Origin: Isoalcanivorax pacificus W11-5
GTDB lineage: Bacteria; Pseudomonadota; Gammaproteobacteria; Pseudomonadales; Alcanivoracaceae
NCBI RefSeq assembly: GCF_000299335.2
Contig: NZ_CP004387.1
Location: 2,294,001 to 2,358,000, forward strand
Reading direction: 5' to 3'
Length of the DNA stretch: 64,000 bases
A program made the translations under genes and the position numbers. How positions within the stretch are numbered: position 1 is the stretch's first letter; the number at the start of each line of letters is the position of its first letter. Positions 47,261 through 56,735 of this stretch are shown piece by piece. Under the pieces are notes generated by a model, which was given only the letters and a program-made list of their open reading frames with translations, had not been told where the DNA came from and did not search any database.

Positions 47261-48490
47261 TCATCTACTTTTAGCAACAGTTTCAAAAATTTCAACAAAA
47301 CGTCTCACCCCCACTTCGCAAGCCAGGTTATTTTTATACCAATCCATTCCACGGCGTCCCATTGCAGCACGTTCCTCAGGGGGAACGCGATAGAAGCGCA
47401 ATGCCGTATCCGCAATTGATACCGCATCTTCCGGCTCTGCCACCTCGCCACAACCCGACTGAACAACAAGATCCGCCGCATCACCACGGACCGCCATAAG
47501 CAAAGGCTTTCCAATAGCCATATATGCCTGGGTTTTTGAGGGTACAGTGATTCTGAAAAGCGGGTCGTCCCGCAAATGAACAAGCAGTACATCTGCTGCC
47601 GCCAGGACATTGCCTACCTGATTCATAGGCATTCTCGGCAAAAATAGGATATTTGAAGGAGACACCCGGGCAGCGACATCCTTCAGCCTTTCGACCTCAA
47701 TTCCGCCGCCCACGAAAACAAACTGAATTTCCGGCTGAATCGTCGCGACACGCGCTGCGGCTTCGATAACGGATTCCAGTCCTTGCGCCTTTCCCATAGT
47801 ACCAGCGAAGATAATATTAAACCGGCCTACGAGAGACGCCGGGAATTCGGGGGCATCAGGGAGTGACAAAGCCCCCCCGTCACACCAGTTATGCACAACG
47901 TGAATTTTTTCCTCTGGAACTCCCCGGTCCACAAGGAGCCGTTTAAAACCTGGAGAGAGCACAACCAGAGCAGCTGCGCGTCGATACACCCATTTACAGA
48001 TCCAGCCAATAACCGACAGCGCCCGCTGGTTATTAAGCATACCGGTCGCTTTCAGCGTATCCGGCCACATGTCCTGGATGTCGTAAACAATCGGTGTTCG
48101 ACGGAAGAATCCGACCAACGCCGCTGACATGCCGACTGTCAAAGGCGGATGATATGCGTATATGACGTCTGCCTTACGTGTCCCGAAAATACCAAATACC
48201 AATGATGAAATGGCGAAACTTATATAATTCAAGGCACGCCGAACAGCAGAACCGTCATGGCTTGGATAAAGCGGAACACGACAAATATCCACACCTTCAA
48301 TGCACTGTCGCTGTAACACGCGCATTCTGTAACCTGGATAAAGCGACCCTCCAGGGTAATTAGGGAATCCAGTAATAACCTGGACCTCATGCCCCTGTCT
48401 GACCAACTCCCGAGCGAATGCCTGCCCTTTAAAGGTTGGCTCCGGGTCATACCATTGTGTAATCAGAAGTATCTTCAAAACTCTTTCCAC
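47261..48490 (-). CDS. Glycosyltransferase family 4, WbuB-like (probable L-FucNAc transferase)
   Basis: The 409-residue GT-B enzyme begins ILLITQWYDPEPTFKGQAFA and has the donor-site region VPSKTQAYMAIGKPLLM and GGGIEVERLKD. WbuB-type transferases use UDP-FucNAc and are encoded beside fnlABC, as here. The start is taken as a GTG at 48490, overlapping the end of the epimerase gene by 16 bases; an alternative is a TTG at 48478 that overlaps the upstream stop as TTGA. The enzyme would add the second sugar of the repeat unit. Confidence 0.88.
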   Translation of the reverse strand: MERVLKILLITQWYDPEPTFKGQAFARELVRQGHEVQVITGFPNYPGGSLYPGYRMRVLQRQCIEGVDICRVPLYPSHDGSAVRRALNYISFAISSLVFGIFGTRKADVIYAYHPPLTVGMSAALVGFFRRTPIVYDIQDMWPDTLKATGMLNNQRALSVIGWICKWVYRRAAALVVLSPGFKRLLVDRGVPEEKIHVVHNWCDGGALSLPDAPEFPASLVGRFNIIFAGTMGKAQGLESVIEAAARVATIQPEIQFVFVGGGIEVERLKDVAARVSPSNILFLPRMPMNQVGNVLAAADVLLVHLRDDPLFRITVPSKTQAYMAIGKPLLMAVRGDAADLVVQSGCGEVAEPEDAVSIADTALRFYRVPPEERAAMGRRGMDWYKNNLACEVGVRRFVEIFETVAKSR

Positions 48491-49605
48491 ACCACACGCC
48501 GCACGTAATCCGTATAGCTCAATATGATACGGACAACCTTTTCACTGACATTGGGCATGCTGTAGTCTCCCACGATGCGCAAGGTCCTATGATCGCCACT
48601 TTTCTGGTGTTCCAGTATCTGCAGAGCCTGCAATACTCTCTCTGCCCCAAGCCCGGTCATCATGACCGCGGCTTCCTCCATACCTTCCGGGCGCTCGTGC
48701 GCCTCCCGCAGATTCAAAGCTGGGAAATTAAGAATGGAAGACTCCTCGTTTATCGTGCCGCTATCGGACAACACCGCCTTAGCAGCTATTTGGAGGCGAT
48801 TATAATCAGTGAAACCTAGGGGTTTGAGCAGGCGAATAAGAGGATGGAAATCCACCCCTATCGCATCTATACGTTTTTGCGTTCGCGGATGTGTTGAAAC
48901 AATGACAGGAAACCCGTATGTCTTTGCGACAGCATTTAGTGTTTCTATTAATCCAGTAAAGTTTCTGTCTGAATCCACATTTTCTTCCCGGTGAGCACTC
49001 ACCAGGAAGTAACGCCCTTCTTCCAACTCCAGGCGCGTCAGTATATCTGACTGGGTTATCCGGTCACGATAATGATTCAGCACCTCGAACATTGGGCTGC
49101 CGGTTTTGATGACCTGGTCCGGAGGCAAACCTTCACGCAGGAGGTAGTCTTTGGCAATGGTGCTATAAGTCAAATTGATATCGGCGGTATGGTCGACTAT
49201 GCGGCGGTTAATTTCCTCGGGAACTCTCATATCAAAGCAACGATTCCCAGCCTCCATGTGGAAGATAGGAACCTTGCGACGTTTCGCAGGAATAGCAGCC
49301 ATACAGCTGTTGGTATCCCCCAGAACCAAAAGAGCTTCCGGCGAAACATCCGCCAACACGCGGTCCACCGCAATAATAACGTTGCCGATGGTCTCAGCCC
49401 CGCTAGCTCCGGCTGCGTTGAGGAAGTAGTCAGGCTTTCGTATGCCAAGATCATCAAAAAAAATCTGATTCAATTCATAGTCATAATTCTGTCCGGTATG
49501 AACCACGATGTGTTCACAATACCTATCCAAAGCAGCCATGACACGAGAAAGCCGGATAATCTCCGGCCTCGTCCCAACCACGGTCATTACCTTCATCTTT
49601 TTCAC
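48475..49605 (-). CDS. fnlC: UDP-N-acetylglucosamine 2-epimerase family enzyme, FnlC/WbjD type
   Basis: The 376-residue protein is of the non-hydrolysing 2-epimerase fold: VGTRPEIIRLSRVMAAL, HTGQNYDYELNQIFFDD, LGDTNSCMAA, HMEAGNRCFDMRVPEEINR and SDSGTINEESSI. FnlC makes UDP-L-FucNAc by C2 epimerisation of the FnlB product. I chose a GTG at 49605 that follows GAGGAG at the right spacing. It comes directly after fnlB, 10 bp from its stop, and is followed by the WbuB-like gene. A second, WecB-type epimerase is at 60202-61350. Confidence 0.9.
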   Translation of the reverse strand: MKKMKVMTVVGTRPEIIRLSRVMAALDRYCEHIVVHTGQNYDYELNQIFFDDLGIRKPDYFLNAAGASGAETIGNVIIAVDRVLADVSPEALLVLGDTNSCMAAIPAKRRKVPIFHMEAGNRCFDMRVPEEINRRIVDHTADINLTYSTIAKDYLLREGLPPDQVIKTGSPMFEVLNHYRDRITQSDILTRLELEEGRYFLVSAHREENVDSDRNFTGLIETLNAVAKTYGFPVIVSTHPRTQKRIDAIGVDFHPLIRLLKPLGFTDYNRLQIAAKAVLSDSGTINEESSILNFPALNLREAHERPEGMEEAAVMMTGLGAERVLQALQILEHQKSGDHRTLRIVGDYSMPNVSEKVVRIILSYTDYVRRVVWKEF

Positions 49606-49615
49606 GTAAAGCTCC

Positions 49616-50728
49616 TCAGGGTGCCGTACCCACCGGCAAGGCGTAGGTATCTGGCTTCTCCCGGTCAAAGATTTCGTTGGCCCACAGCATGACAACCATC
49701 TCATCATCGCCGACATTGGTAATATCGTGTGTCCATCCAGGGACCGTCTCTACAATTCTGGACTCTTCACCGGAGACAAACAGTTCATAAAACTCACCGG
49801 ACAGAATATGGCGGAAACGGAAGCATGCCTTCCCTTTGATTACCAGAAACTTCTCGGTCTTGGAATGGTGGTAGTGGCCCCCACGCGTAATACCGGGGTG
49901 CGCAGTAAAAAATGAGAACTGACCTGAATCCCAGGTTTTTAGCATTTCAACGAACACACCACGCTGATCCGCATGTCTCGGTACCTGGTAGTCAAATTTT
50001 TCCGGTGGAAGATAACTGACATAGGTTGAATATAGTGCTCGAACCAAGCCAGAGCCAACCGGCTCAGTAGTCAAGCTATGCCGGCTATCCCGGAATTTTT
50101 CCAATTGCGCCGCCAGTTCGCCCACGGTGATACGATACTGAGGAGAAATTTCCGCAAAAGGAGTGCCGGATTTCTTACCTTCCATTACCGCCACAAAATC
50201 ATCCACAACGTCATCAACGTAAACCAAGGTAATCTGTGCTTCGGCATTATTGATACGGATAGGCAAATCACGAGCGATATTATGACAGAAAGTGGCTACC
50301 GCCGAGTTATAGTTCGGCCTTGCCCATTTTCCAAACACATTCGGCAGACGATAGATGTGTACCGGAAAACCGTCCTGGCGCAAGGCCAGCAAGGCCTCTT
50401 CTGCGGCACGCTTGCTATGGCCATAAGGGTTGTCCTGTGCCGCCTGTGTTGAGGAGGTATAAAGCACTGGCACCTTACGCCCGGCGCTTTCCAGCGCCCG
50501 AGCCAGTGACGCAGTGATGTCAAAATTCTCCTGAAAGCCTTCCTCCTGCGGAGGGCGGTTGACACCAGCCAAATGAAAAACAAATTCTGCCTGCGCCACC
50601 AGGCCAGGCAGGTCTGCCGGCGAAGAGTTGCGGTTAAAGGTGAGAATTTCTATATCTTTTCGTTCTGAAAGATAGACGGACAGATTCTTGCCTAGAAAAC
50701 CTTCTGAGCCGGTTATCAGAATCTTCAC
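49616..50728 (-). CDS. fnlB: NAD(P)-dependent reductase with cupin domain, FnlB/CapF type
   Basis: The 370-residue bifunctional enzyme joins an extended SDR domain (ILITGSEGFLGKNL at the N-terminus; YTSSTQAA; NPYGHSKRAAEE) to a C-terminal cupin domain (about 245-370, with GITRGGHYHHSKTEKFLVIKG). Length and layout equal CapF/FnlB (about 369), which epimerises and reduces the keto-sugar toward UDP-L-FucNAc. The start is a GTG at 50728 with GGAG eight bases upstream, rather than an ATG-like codon inside fnlA. It overlaps neither neighbour. Confidence 0.92.
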   Translation of the reverse strand: MKILITGSEGFLGKNLSVYLSERKDIEILTFNRNSSPADLPGLVAQAEFVFHLAGVNRPPQEEGFQENFDITASLARALESAGRKVPVLYTSSTQAAQDNPYGHSKRAAEEALLALRQDGFPVHIYRLPNVFGKWARPNYNSAVATFCHNIARDLPIRINNAEAQITLVYVDDVVDDFVAVMEGKKSGTPFAEISPQYRITVGELAAQLEKFRDSRHSLTTEPVGSGLVRALYSTYVSYLPPEKFDYQVPRHADQRGVFVEMLKTWDSGQFSFFTAHPGITRGGHYHHSKTEKFLVIKGKACFRFRHILSGEFYELFVSGEESRIVETVPGWTHDITNVGDDEMVVMLWANEIFDREKPDTYALPVGTAP

Positions 50729-50747
50729 TGGATGCACTCCATTGCAC

Positions 50748-51785
50748 TCATTCTTCGGGGGTGGCATGCTCGCCGCGCTGAATTGCCCGGATAAAGTCCA
50801 GCTTCAGCAACAATTCCTGCATGCCAGCTACATCAAGTCTCTGTGTATTGTGTGAATTGTAATCTTCGCTTCGGGAAATTTTTTCTTCCCCCTGCTCTAC
50901 GAACTTGGCGTAGTTTAAATCACGCAGATCCGGCGGCACTCGGAAGTAGCTGCCCATGTCTTCGGCGCAAGCCATTTCCTCCCTGCTCAGCAGAGCCTCG
51001 AAGGCCTTTTCACCGTGACGAGTACCAATCACCTGTATCGGATAATCAGGCCGCCCCAGCAGATCAGTAAGTGCGCTGGCCAGGACATCAATCGTTGCCG
51101 CCGGCGCCTTCTGGACAAATATATCCCCGTTATTACCGTGCTCAAAAGCGTAAAGCACCAAATCCACAGCATCAGCGAGCGTCATCATGAAACGCGTCAT
51201 GGTGGGGTCGGTAATCGTCAGCGGCTTACCTGCACGTATTTGTTCAACAAACAACGGAATGACAGATCCTCTGGATGCCATAACGTTGCCATACCGCGTA
51301 CCACAAATTACCGTGCCGAACCCTTCGAGGTTACGTGATTTAGCCACCATGACTTTTTCCATCATGGCTTTGGAAATTCCCATGGCGTTAATAGGGTATA
51401 CGGCCTTGTCGGTACTCAGGCATACCACTCGCTTCACACTGTTCTGAATAGCAGCCTCCAACACGTTCTCGGTGCCGATTACGTTTGTTTTGACTGCTTC
51501 CATCGGATGAAACTCGCAGGATGGAACCTGCTTAAGCGCCGCAGCATGGAATATGTAGTCCACACCACGCGTAGCGTTTAATATGCTTTGATAATCACGC
51601 ACATCACCAATATAGAACTTCAACTTATCGGATACATACCGCTTCCGCATGTCATCTTGCTTTTTCTCATCCCGACTGAATATCCTTACTTCTTCAATAC
51701 TGGAAGATAAAAACCTGCGCAAAACAGCGTTACCAAACGATCCTGTCCCACCAGTTATGAGAAGCTTTTTTCCATCAAAAATCAT
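50748..51785 (-). CDS. fnlA: UDP-N-acetylglucosamine 4,6-dehydratase/5-epimerase, FnlA/WbjB/CapE type
   Basis: The 345-residue SDR enzyme has ITGGTGSFGNAVLRRF at the N-terminus and STDKAVYPINAMGISKAMMEK in the active site, in which methionine takes the tyrosine position, typical of CapE/FnlA. It dehydrates and epimerises UDP-GlcNAc to start the UDP-L-FucNAc pathway. Two adjacent ATGs are possible; the one at 51785 has GGGAG at better spacing. It begins the fnlA-fnlB-fnlC-wbuB run, and marks the downstream edge of the AT-rich part of the locus. Confidence 0.92.
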   Translation of the reverse strand: MIFDGKKLLITGGTGSFGNAVLRRFLSSSIEEVRIFSRDEKKQDDMRKRYVSDKLKFYIGDVRDYQSILNATRGVDYIFHAAALKQVPSCEFHPMEAVKTNVIGTENVLEAAIQNSVKRVVCLSTDKAVYPINAMGISKAMMEKVMVAKSRNLEGFGTVICGTRYGNVMASRGSVIPLFVEQIRAGKPLTITDPTMTRFMMTLADAVDLVLYAFEHGNNGDIFVQKAPAATIDVLASALTDLLGRPDYPIQVIGTRHGEKAFEALLSREEMACAEDMGSYFRVPPDLRDLNYAKFVEQGEEKISRSEDYNSHNTQRLDVAGMQELLLKLDFIRAIQRGEHATPEE

Positions 51786-51875
51786 CATCCGCTCCCGCCT
51801 ATCGCTCCATAACGCAATTATGGCAGCCACAGGACAAATTAAACTCCATGGATTATACCGAAGCAAAAAACCTGA

Positions 51876-53024
51876 CTAACTAGAAAATAATCCTATGTAT
51901 GCTTTCCTTGAGGAATCCAGATCCAGCTCGGAAAGAATGTAATCTCTGCATCTAACACCGATAGCAGTTAGCTCTTTATTCTTCTTACACAAAAGAGCCG
52001 ATAATGCAGCTACGGCTTCTTCCAAATTTTCCGGGTCCACCACCTGGCCACCAAAATCGGAAACGCCCAACCACGGAAGTCCCGATGACATGACAATGGG
52101 CAAACCGTTAAGCATTGCTTCAACAGCTGAATGGCAGAAATTTTCAGACAACGCAGGATGAAAGTAGATATCTGCACCACAATAGTACAACAATAAAGAC
52201 TCTCTATCCTTTTCACCGACAAACTGTACATTATCAATGTCCAGCCTGCACATTATTTCCATAAGCTGGCTGTAATACTGCTTGTTTTCTATCGGGCCAA
52301 CAACGATAAAGTCAGCAATACCCTTGAAGTGCTGCGCGGCATGAAGCAATAACTCATAATTTTTTATAGGAGAGACTCTTCCCACACTTAGCACTCTTTT
52401 TACGGTTCTGCTTTCGCGTTCTCCAGATGGCAACACATCCCTCTCCTGGAGCAAGCGAAAGTCAGGTAAATTCGGCACTACCATATATTGAAATTCTTCG
52501 CCGAACAAAGCGCGAACACGATTTTCTTCATGAACACTTGTGAGGTGAAGAATGGATCGCTTTCTAATCAAGAACAGGAAGAACCTAAACACATTCATAT
52601 AAATCTTCTTGGTTTTTTTCTTGTTTGATACCGCCGCCTCAAATAATTGACCTCTAATAGATACAATCAACTTCGCTCTGGGAAAAAACAGACACAGCAG
52701 GAGCGGGATCAATGAAGAAAATGGATCATAAAATGCGTTTATTGATATAGTAGCCTTTCCCCTAGCCTTTATTAGTTCAAAAAGCAAAACAAAAGGAACA
52801 GAAAACTTCCCACAGGAAATATACGTAAGATCGGCAGGAGCGAGGTCACTCTTGTTAAAATAGAGCCGTGTTCTATCTATATCGCGCTTGCTCGTAATGA
52901 CAGAGACGTCCATACTCGGCGATAAGCATAGAGCCAATGATGTACAAGTAACTGCGGGCCCTCCAGCCTTAAAAGCAGGATAGAAATATGGGGCAAGCAT
53001 TATAACTTTTTGCATGCTTTTCAT
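51876..53024 (-). CDS. Glycosyltransferase family 4
   Basis: The 382-residue protein is a GT-B glycosyltransferase: an N-terminal acceptor domain (IMLAPYFYPAFKAGGPAV), a linker with VLSVGRVSPIKNYELLLHAA (about 210-230), and a donor-site motif HPALSENFCHSAVEAMLNGLP with the conserved Glu residues. Its sugar is unknown. The ATG overlaps the stop of the gene upstream (53021-54073) as ATGA, so they are coupled. It is AT-rich compared with fnlABC. Confidence 0.88.
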   Translation of the reverse strand: MKSMQKVIMLAPYFYPAFKAGGPAVTCTSLALCLSPSMDVSVITSKRDIDRTRLYFNKSDLAPADLTYISCGKFSVPFVLLFELIKARGKATISINAFYDPFSSLIPLLLCLFFPRAKLIVSIRGQLFEAAVSNKKKTKKIYMNVFRFFLFLIRKRSILHLTSVHEENRVRALFGEEFQYMVVPNLPDFRLLQERDVLPSGERESRTVKRVLSVGRVSPIKNYELLLHAAQHFKGIADFIVVGPIENKQYYSQLMEIMCRLDIDNVQFVGEKDRESLLLYYCGADIYFHPALSENFCHSAVEAMLNGLPIVMSSGLPWLGVSDFGGQVVDPENLEEAVAALSALLCKKNKELTAIGVRCRDYILSELDLDSSRKAYIGLFSS

Positions 53025-54073
53025 CGACGCCAGGGTACTGTGGGAGGGATTGCTGCATCAGAAACGATGCATTCCAGGAAGTATTCAGCGATAGCATCTG
53101 CAGAAATAGCGCGTTCAAAGAAGGATATGATTTGAGATGGGTGAAACTCCATGTTCAACATCTTTTCCATGGAAGATGCAAGATCCTCATAACTGCCGGA
53201 AGAAAAAACTTCTCCATTTAGCCCACTTCTAATAACAGATTTAGCGCCGCACGCGTCGCTGACCAGACAAGGGATGCCTGCGGCCAAGCATTCATTGACT
53301 ACATATCCCCAGCCATCATGTCTAGATGGAAGAATCAAGCAGTCATAGTCCTTGAAACGCCTCTTTAACTCCTGATTATCCACAACGCCCAAGTAGTTTA
53401 TATTCGCCAGTTGGCCCATTTTTTCTGCCAACTTTGGTTCCATACACCTTCCAATCACACTAAACTCGTAACGCGGATAATTGCTGGCTGCTTGCAGATA
53501 TATATCTATACCTTTCTGGCTCTCCACTCGGCCAATATAAACGAATTTCCTTAAAGCTACCGTATCGCTATTCTTCTTCTCTATTCCCGTCGGCCCGGCA
53601 TATAGGAACTCATAAACCGGGTACGCTCCAGAAGATAAAGCCTCCACCCATTTTTTTGTATTCTCACCTATGCAAAATATACCATCTATAATACTGGATC
53701 TATATTTCAACCAGAAAGAGTACTTGATATTTCTCAGAAATCCCTTCAGCCCGTTTAAGTTCGGTTTTTCAGTAAGTAGATACAGCTTTCCCTTTGCGGC
53801 GCTTACTTTTTTCATCACGTTATCAAAATCGCGATATACACCCAGGCCCGATACCACGTGAATTCCTGACCAATCCAGACTTTCTTCGTCAATGCGATCG
53901 AACGAGATCACCGTCACACTGTTCAATTGCGGGGGCAACCATCCCTCGTCGACTCTAGCACTGATCTTACTGTCCCTGACAATAAGACAAACGTCAGATT
54001 TGCTGGCCAATGCTTCCAAAAGATCGGATTGGTGAATTGATAAGGTATTTTGCCAAAAGTAAATGGGGCTCAT
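53021..54073 (-). CDS. Glycosyltransferase family 4
   Basis: The 350-residue GT-B enzyme has KFVYIGRVESQKGIDIYLQAA (about 178-198), LPSRHDGWGYVVNECLAAGIP in the donor site, and an N-terminal half of unusual sequence. It is coupled on both sides: its start overlaps the Wzy stop as ATGA and its stop overlaps the next glycosyltransferase start. The sugar it transfers cannot be named. Confidence 0.88.
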   Translation of the reverse strand: MSPIYFWQNTLSIHQSDLLEALASKSDVCLIVRDSKISARVDEGWLPPQLNSVTVISFDRIDEESLDWSGIHVVSGLGVYRDFDNVMKKVSAAKGKLYLLTEKPNLNGLKGFLRNIKYSFWLKYRSSIIDGIFCIGENTKKWVEALSSGAYPVYEFLYAGPTGIEKKNSDTVALRKFVYIGRVESQKGIDIYLQAASNYPRYEFSVIGRCMEPKLAEKMGQLANINYLGVVDNQELKRRFKDYDCLILPSRHDGWGYVVNECLAAGIPCLVSDACGAKSVIRSGLNGEVFSSGSYEDLASSMEKMLNMEFHPSQIISFFERAISADAIAEYFLECIVSDAAIPPTVPWRR

Positions 54074-55404
54074 AGCTTCTCACTTTTTGTCTCGTCATTG
54101 AGAAGCAAGCCTGACACTATCAACCAATGGAAGAATCCCACCCCCCCCATAGAAAATAACACCGCCTCACCAATATTTACGGAAAGAATGGAAACAAAGA
54201 CAGGGATGGCAAAGAAGTAATTAACCGACCTGCGCATAGCACGAAGTAACGATATTAAGAAAAAGCAGAACAACAGGAGTCCTGGAAAACCGACTTCTTC
54301 CAAAAGCGCAATGAAAGCCACACCCTTTTCGACCGTAAGAGAGATCGGTAGGCCAAAGAGCGGATCATAAACAGCGCCACTCAGGTCTTTGTCACTAGGA
54401 ATGCCAAAACCTATACCTAGCAACCAGTTTTCACTGATATTATCAAATGATTTATCGAGTATGTAACCTCTGCTCAGGTAAAAGCCTTCTCCCAAGCTTA
54501 CGGCATCGTATCCTTTGAATACTATTGCTTCCATTCCCTCGCTAAATCTGGCGCTTCTGCTTTCATCCAGCTGCACCAAGGAGAAACCAGCGAGGAAAAC
54601 GGGAGCGAATATAGCCGTATAAACGAAACCTCGTTTTATATTATTTTTAAAGAATAGGAATATCAGAGATACCAAGCCCAAGCCTAACGACAACATCGCT
54701 GTTCGTGACTCAGTCATGATGATAAAAAGGCAACCAATCCCCACCCAGCCGATAATCCTGGGGTTGGCTTTGCGAAGCTCGTCAAAATTCATAGCTATCA
54801 TAGCAACGACTAGTGGAGAAAGGACAATTCCAAAAGCTTGCGGGTGTTGAGTGATACCCTGAAAGCCATGACCATTTCTCTCATATCCTATTCCACTGAA
54901 TAGTGCAATCAAGGAAGTTATAATTAGGAATTTATAGAATGAATCCAACAAAAATTGGAAGCGCTCAGATGTCCAGTCAGTGCCCGGCTTTGAGAAAATG
55001 ATTATTGATGATGATATAAAGGCATAGAAAGAGAATATCTTAAAAGCCGAGATCAAGAAACTTTCACTAGAAAAAGATGACGCCAATAGCCCCCAACCAA
55101 AGAAGGCCGATATCCATAGCACAGAGCGAGGCACACTTTTGTTTTTCAAAGCTATATAAATAGCAAAGAAAAACAGAGCAAATGTTGGAAGCCACTTTGT
55201 TAGCGCGTCTAAATCAATATCTTTCGAAATGGCAGGGTTGACAAATGATGAAAACCAGCCTCCCAACAAGAACGAGTATAACAAGAATATTCGTCCTGAA
55301 AGTATCCAGCATGGTATGGAAAGGTATAATGCCGAACTTCCACCAGAGATGGTAGAGAGTATTAAAAACAGAATATTTCGGAGATGAGATTTAATAGTTT
55401 CCAT
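54070..55404 (-). CDS. O-antigen/polysaccharide polymerase, Wzy type
   Basis: The 444-residue protein has about 11-12 hydrophobic segments and a large non-membrane loop (about 280-340: GFSLVQLDESRSARF and SENWLLGIGFGIPSD), the Wzy/O-antigen-ligase-like pattern. Wzy joins lipid-linked repeat units in the periplasm. In a locus with one Wzx and no Wzt/Wzm this is the expected polymerase, although ligase-like proteins look alike. ATG at 55404; it overlaps the acyltransferase gene by 14 bp. Confidence 0.8.
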   Translation of the reverse strand: METIKSHLRNILFLILSTISGGSSALYLSIPCWILSGRIFLLYSFLLGGWFSSFVNPAISKDIDLDALTKWLPTFALFFFAIYIALKNKSVPRSVLWISAFFGWGLLASSFSSESFLISAFKIFSFYAFISSSIIIFSKPGTDWTSERFQFLLDSFYKFLIITSLIALFSGIGYERNGHGFQGITQHPQAFGIVLSPLVVAMIAMNFDELRKANPRIIGWVGIGCLFIIMTESRTAMLSLGLGLVSLIFLFFKNNIKRGFVYTAIFAPVFLAGFSLVQLDESRSARFSEGMEAIVFKGYDAVSLGEGFYLSRGYILDKSFDNISENWLLGIGFGIPSDKDLSGAVYDPLFGLPISLTVEKGVAFIALLEEVGFPGLLLFCFFLISLLRAMRRSVNYFFAIPVFVSILSVNIGEAVLFSMGGVGFFHWLIVSGLLLNDETKSEKL

Positions 55405-55918
55405 CAAGAGACTTTACTTTCCTGGCTGGCACACCGGCGTATAGTGACCCACCATCTAAATTATCTGTAACCACCGCACCTGCCGCAACAACCGTTCCGG
55501 CACCTATGGTGACTCCGCCGAGAATTAACACACGGGCCCCAATCCAGCACCCATCACTAATAGTGACTGGTTCATTACTTCCTTTCCCTGCCCGCCGCGT
55601 TTCATTGCCGATTTCATGACCGCCAGTAATAATGCTTACTTCCGGGCCGATATCAACACCCCGCCCTACTGAAATATCTGCAGACGATGTATAGAAAGTT
55701 ACTCTGTGCCCAATAAAACTTGGCCCACCTACCTTTACCCTGCCACACCCAACCACTTTGAATGTACTTGATATGACAGTATCCGGACTAATCGATACAC
55801 CAGCACGAGATAGAAGAAATACTTTGAATCTATTCAATCTCAATAGAGGCAAAATCTCCATCCCCAATGCGATCAGCTGCCTTGCATAGGAGAGGCCGTT
55901 ACTTCGCAATGCTTTCAT
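55391..55918 (-). CDS. Left-handed beta-helix acyltransferase (WcaF/NodL-like)
   Basis: The 175-residue protein is a hexapeptide-repeat transferase: GCGRVKVGGPSFIGHRVTFY, SVGRGVDIGPEVSIITGGHEIG with the catalytic histidine, SDGCWIGARVLILGGVTIGAGTVVAAGAVV and a C-terminal AGVPARKVK. It would put an acetyl or other acyl group on a sugar of the repeat unit. The ATG at 55918 follows GAGATGG; an ATG at 55933 lies inside the sulfotransferase gene. Confidence 0.87.
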   Translation of the reverse strand: MKALRSNGLSYARQLIALGMEILPLLRLNRFKVFLLSRAGVSISPDTVISSTFKVVGCGRVKVGGPSFIGHRVTFYTSSADISVGRGVDIGPEVSIITGGHEIGNETRRAGKGSNEPVTISDGCWIGARVLILGGVTIGAGTVVAAGAVVTDNLDGGSLYAGVPARKVKSLDGNY

Positions 55919-56735
55919 AAAATTCCATCTCATTTTTCAATACTGTCTTCAGCGTCTCAACACCTATATCTTCTTTAGGAACTATCATTTTGGACGAATT
56001 ATTGATTCTCATGAAAAACGCTTTGATTGCCTGAGAGTATTTTTTTGGAACAATCTTTCTCATAATGGAAAATACTCGATTCTGCGAGAAAAGAATCTTG
56101 TTCAACAACTTGGAATTAGGGTTATATGCCTCATTGGCTCGTGCACTGGTTAGCTCAATTTGCCGATTCAATCCAAGAAAAGGCTGCAGCTTCATAGCCA
56201 AAAGGCTCGGCGAGTTCAAATCCGAGATATCAATTATCGCCACATTGCCCCCCCCCACTTTTTGAACAAGGCATTCTATTTTTTCCTTGTAGAATGAATA
56301 GTCCAAATACTGTGCCTCGTGGAGCATTCCTTTTCTATATAAATCAACTTCCTGATCCAGTACTTTATCCATAGGTCTTGGCTCTGTCCCTCTATTGAAA
56401 TTATGTTTATAGTGAGAAACATATCTTTCTGCCGGATCCCTTACACAGACTAAAAACTTGGCCTGACTTAAAGGAACCCCCAGGTTAGCCGCAACCTCGA
56501 AGAAACCGTCAATATTTTTGATGTAGTTAGGGGTAGCATCTAAATAGTACAGGCATCCAGACTTCGCGCCCTTCGTATAAAGCCCAAGCCTTGCCTTCGC
56601 TTCGCTCAAGGTTTGGTTGAATATGTGAGGCTCTTTATTGACCGGCGTATATATGTAGTCAACGTCTTTCAGCATCGCTGCCAATGATGTCGTTCCACAT
56701 TTAGGAAAGCCTAAGATAAATAGATTTGGGTTCAT
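55899..56735 (-). CDS. PAPS-dependent sulfotransferase
   Basis: The 278-residue protein has the two sulfotransferase marks: the 5'-phosphosulfate-binding loop FILGFPKCGTTSLAAML (about 6-22) and the 3'-phosphate-binding FLVCVRDPAERYVSHYKH (about 94-111). It would move a sulfate from PAPS to a sugar hydroxyl of the polysaccharide. Start at 56735 overlaps the stop of the SGNH gene as ATGA. Its donor can be made by cysDN and cysC, found at 22-25 kb and 40 kb. The gene is AT-rich like its neighbours. Confidence 0.88.
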   Translation of the reverse strand: MNPNLFILGFPKCGTTSLAAMLKDVDYIYTPVNKEPHIFNQTLSEAKARLGLYTKGAKSGCLYYLDATPNYIKNIDGFFEVAANLGVPLSQAKFLVCVRDPAERYVSHYKHNFNRGTEPRPMDKVLDQEVDLYRKGMLHEAQYLDYSFYKEKIECLVQKVGGGNVAIIDISDLNSPSLLAMKLQPFLGLNRQIELTSARANEAYNPNSKLLNKILFSQNRVFSIMRKIVPKKYSQAIKAFFMRINNSSKMIVPKEDIGVETLKTVLKNEMEFYESIAK

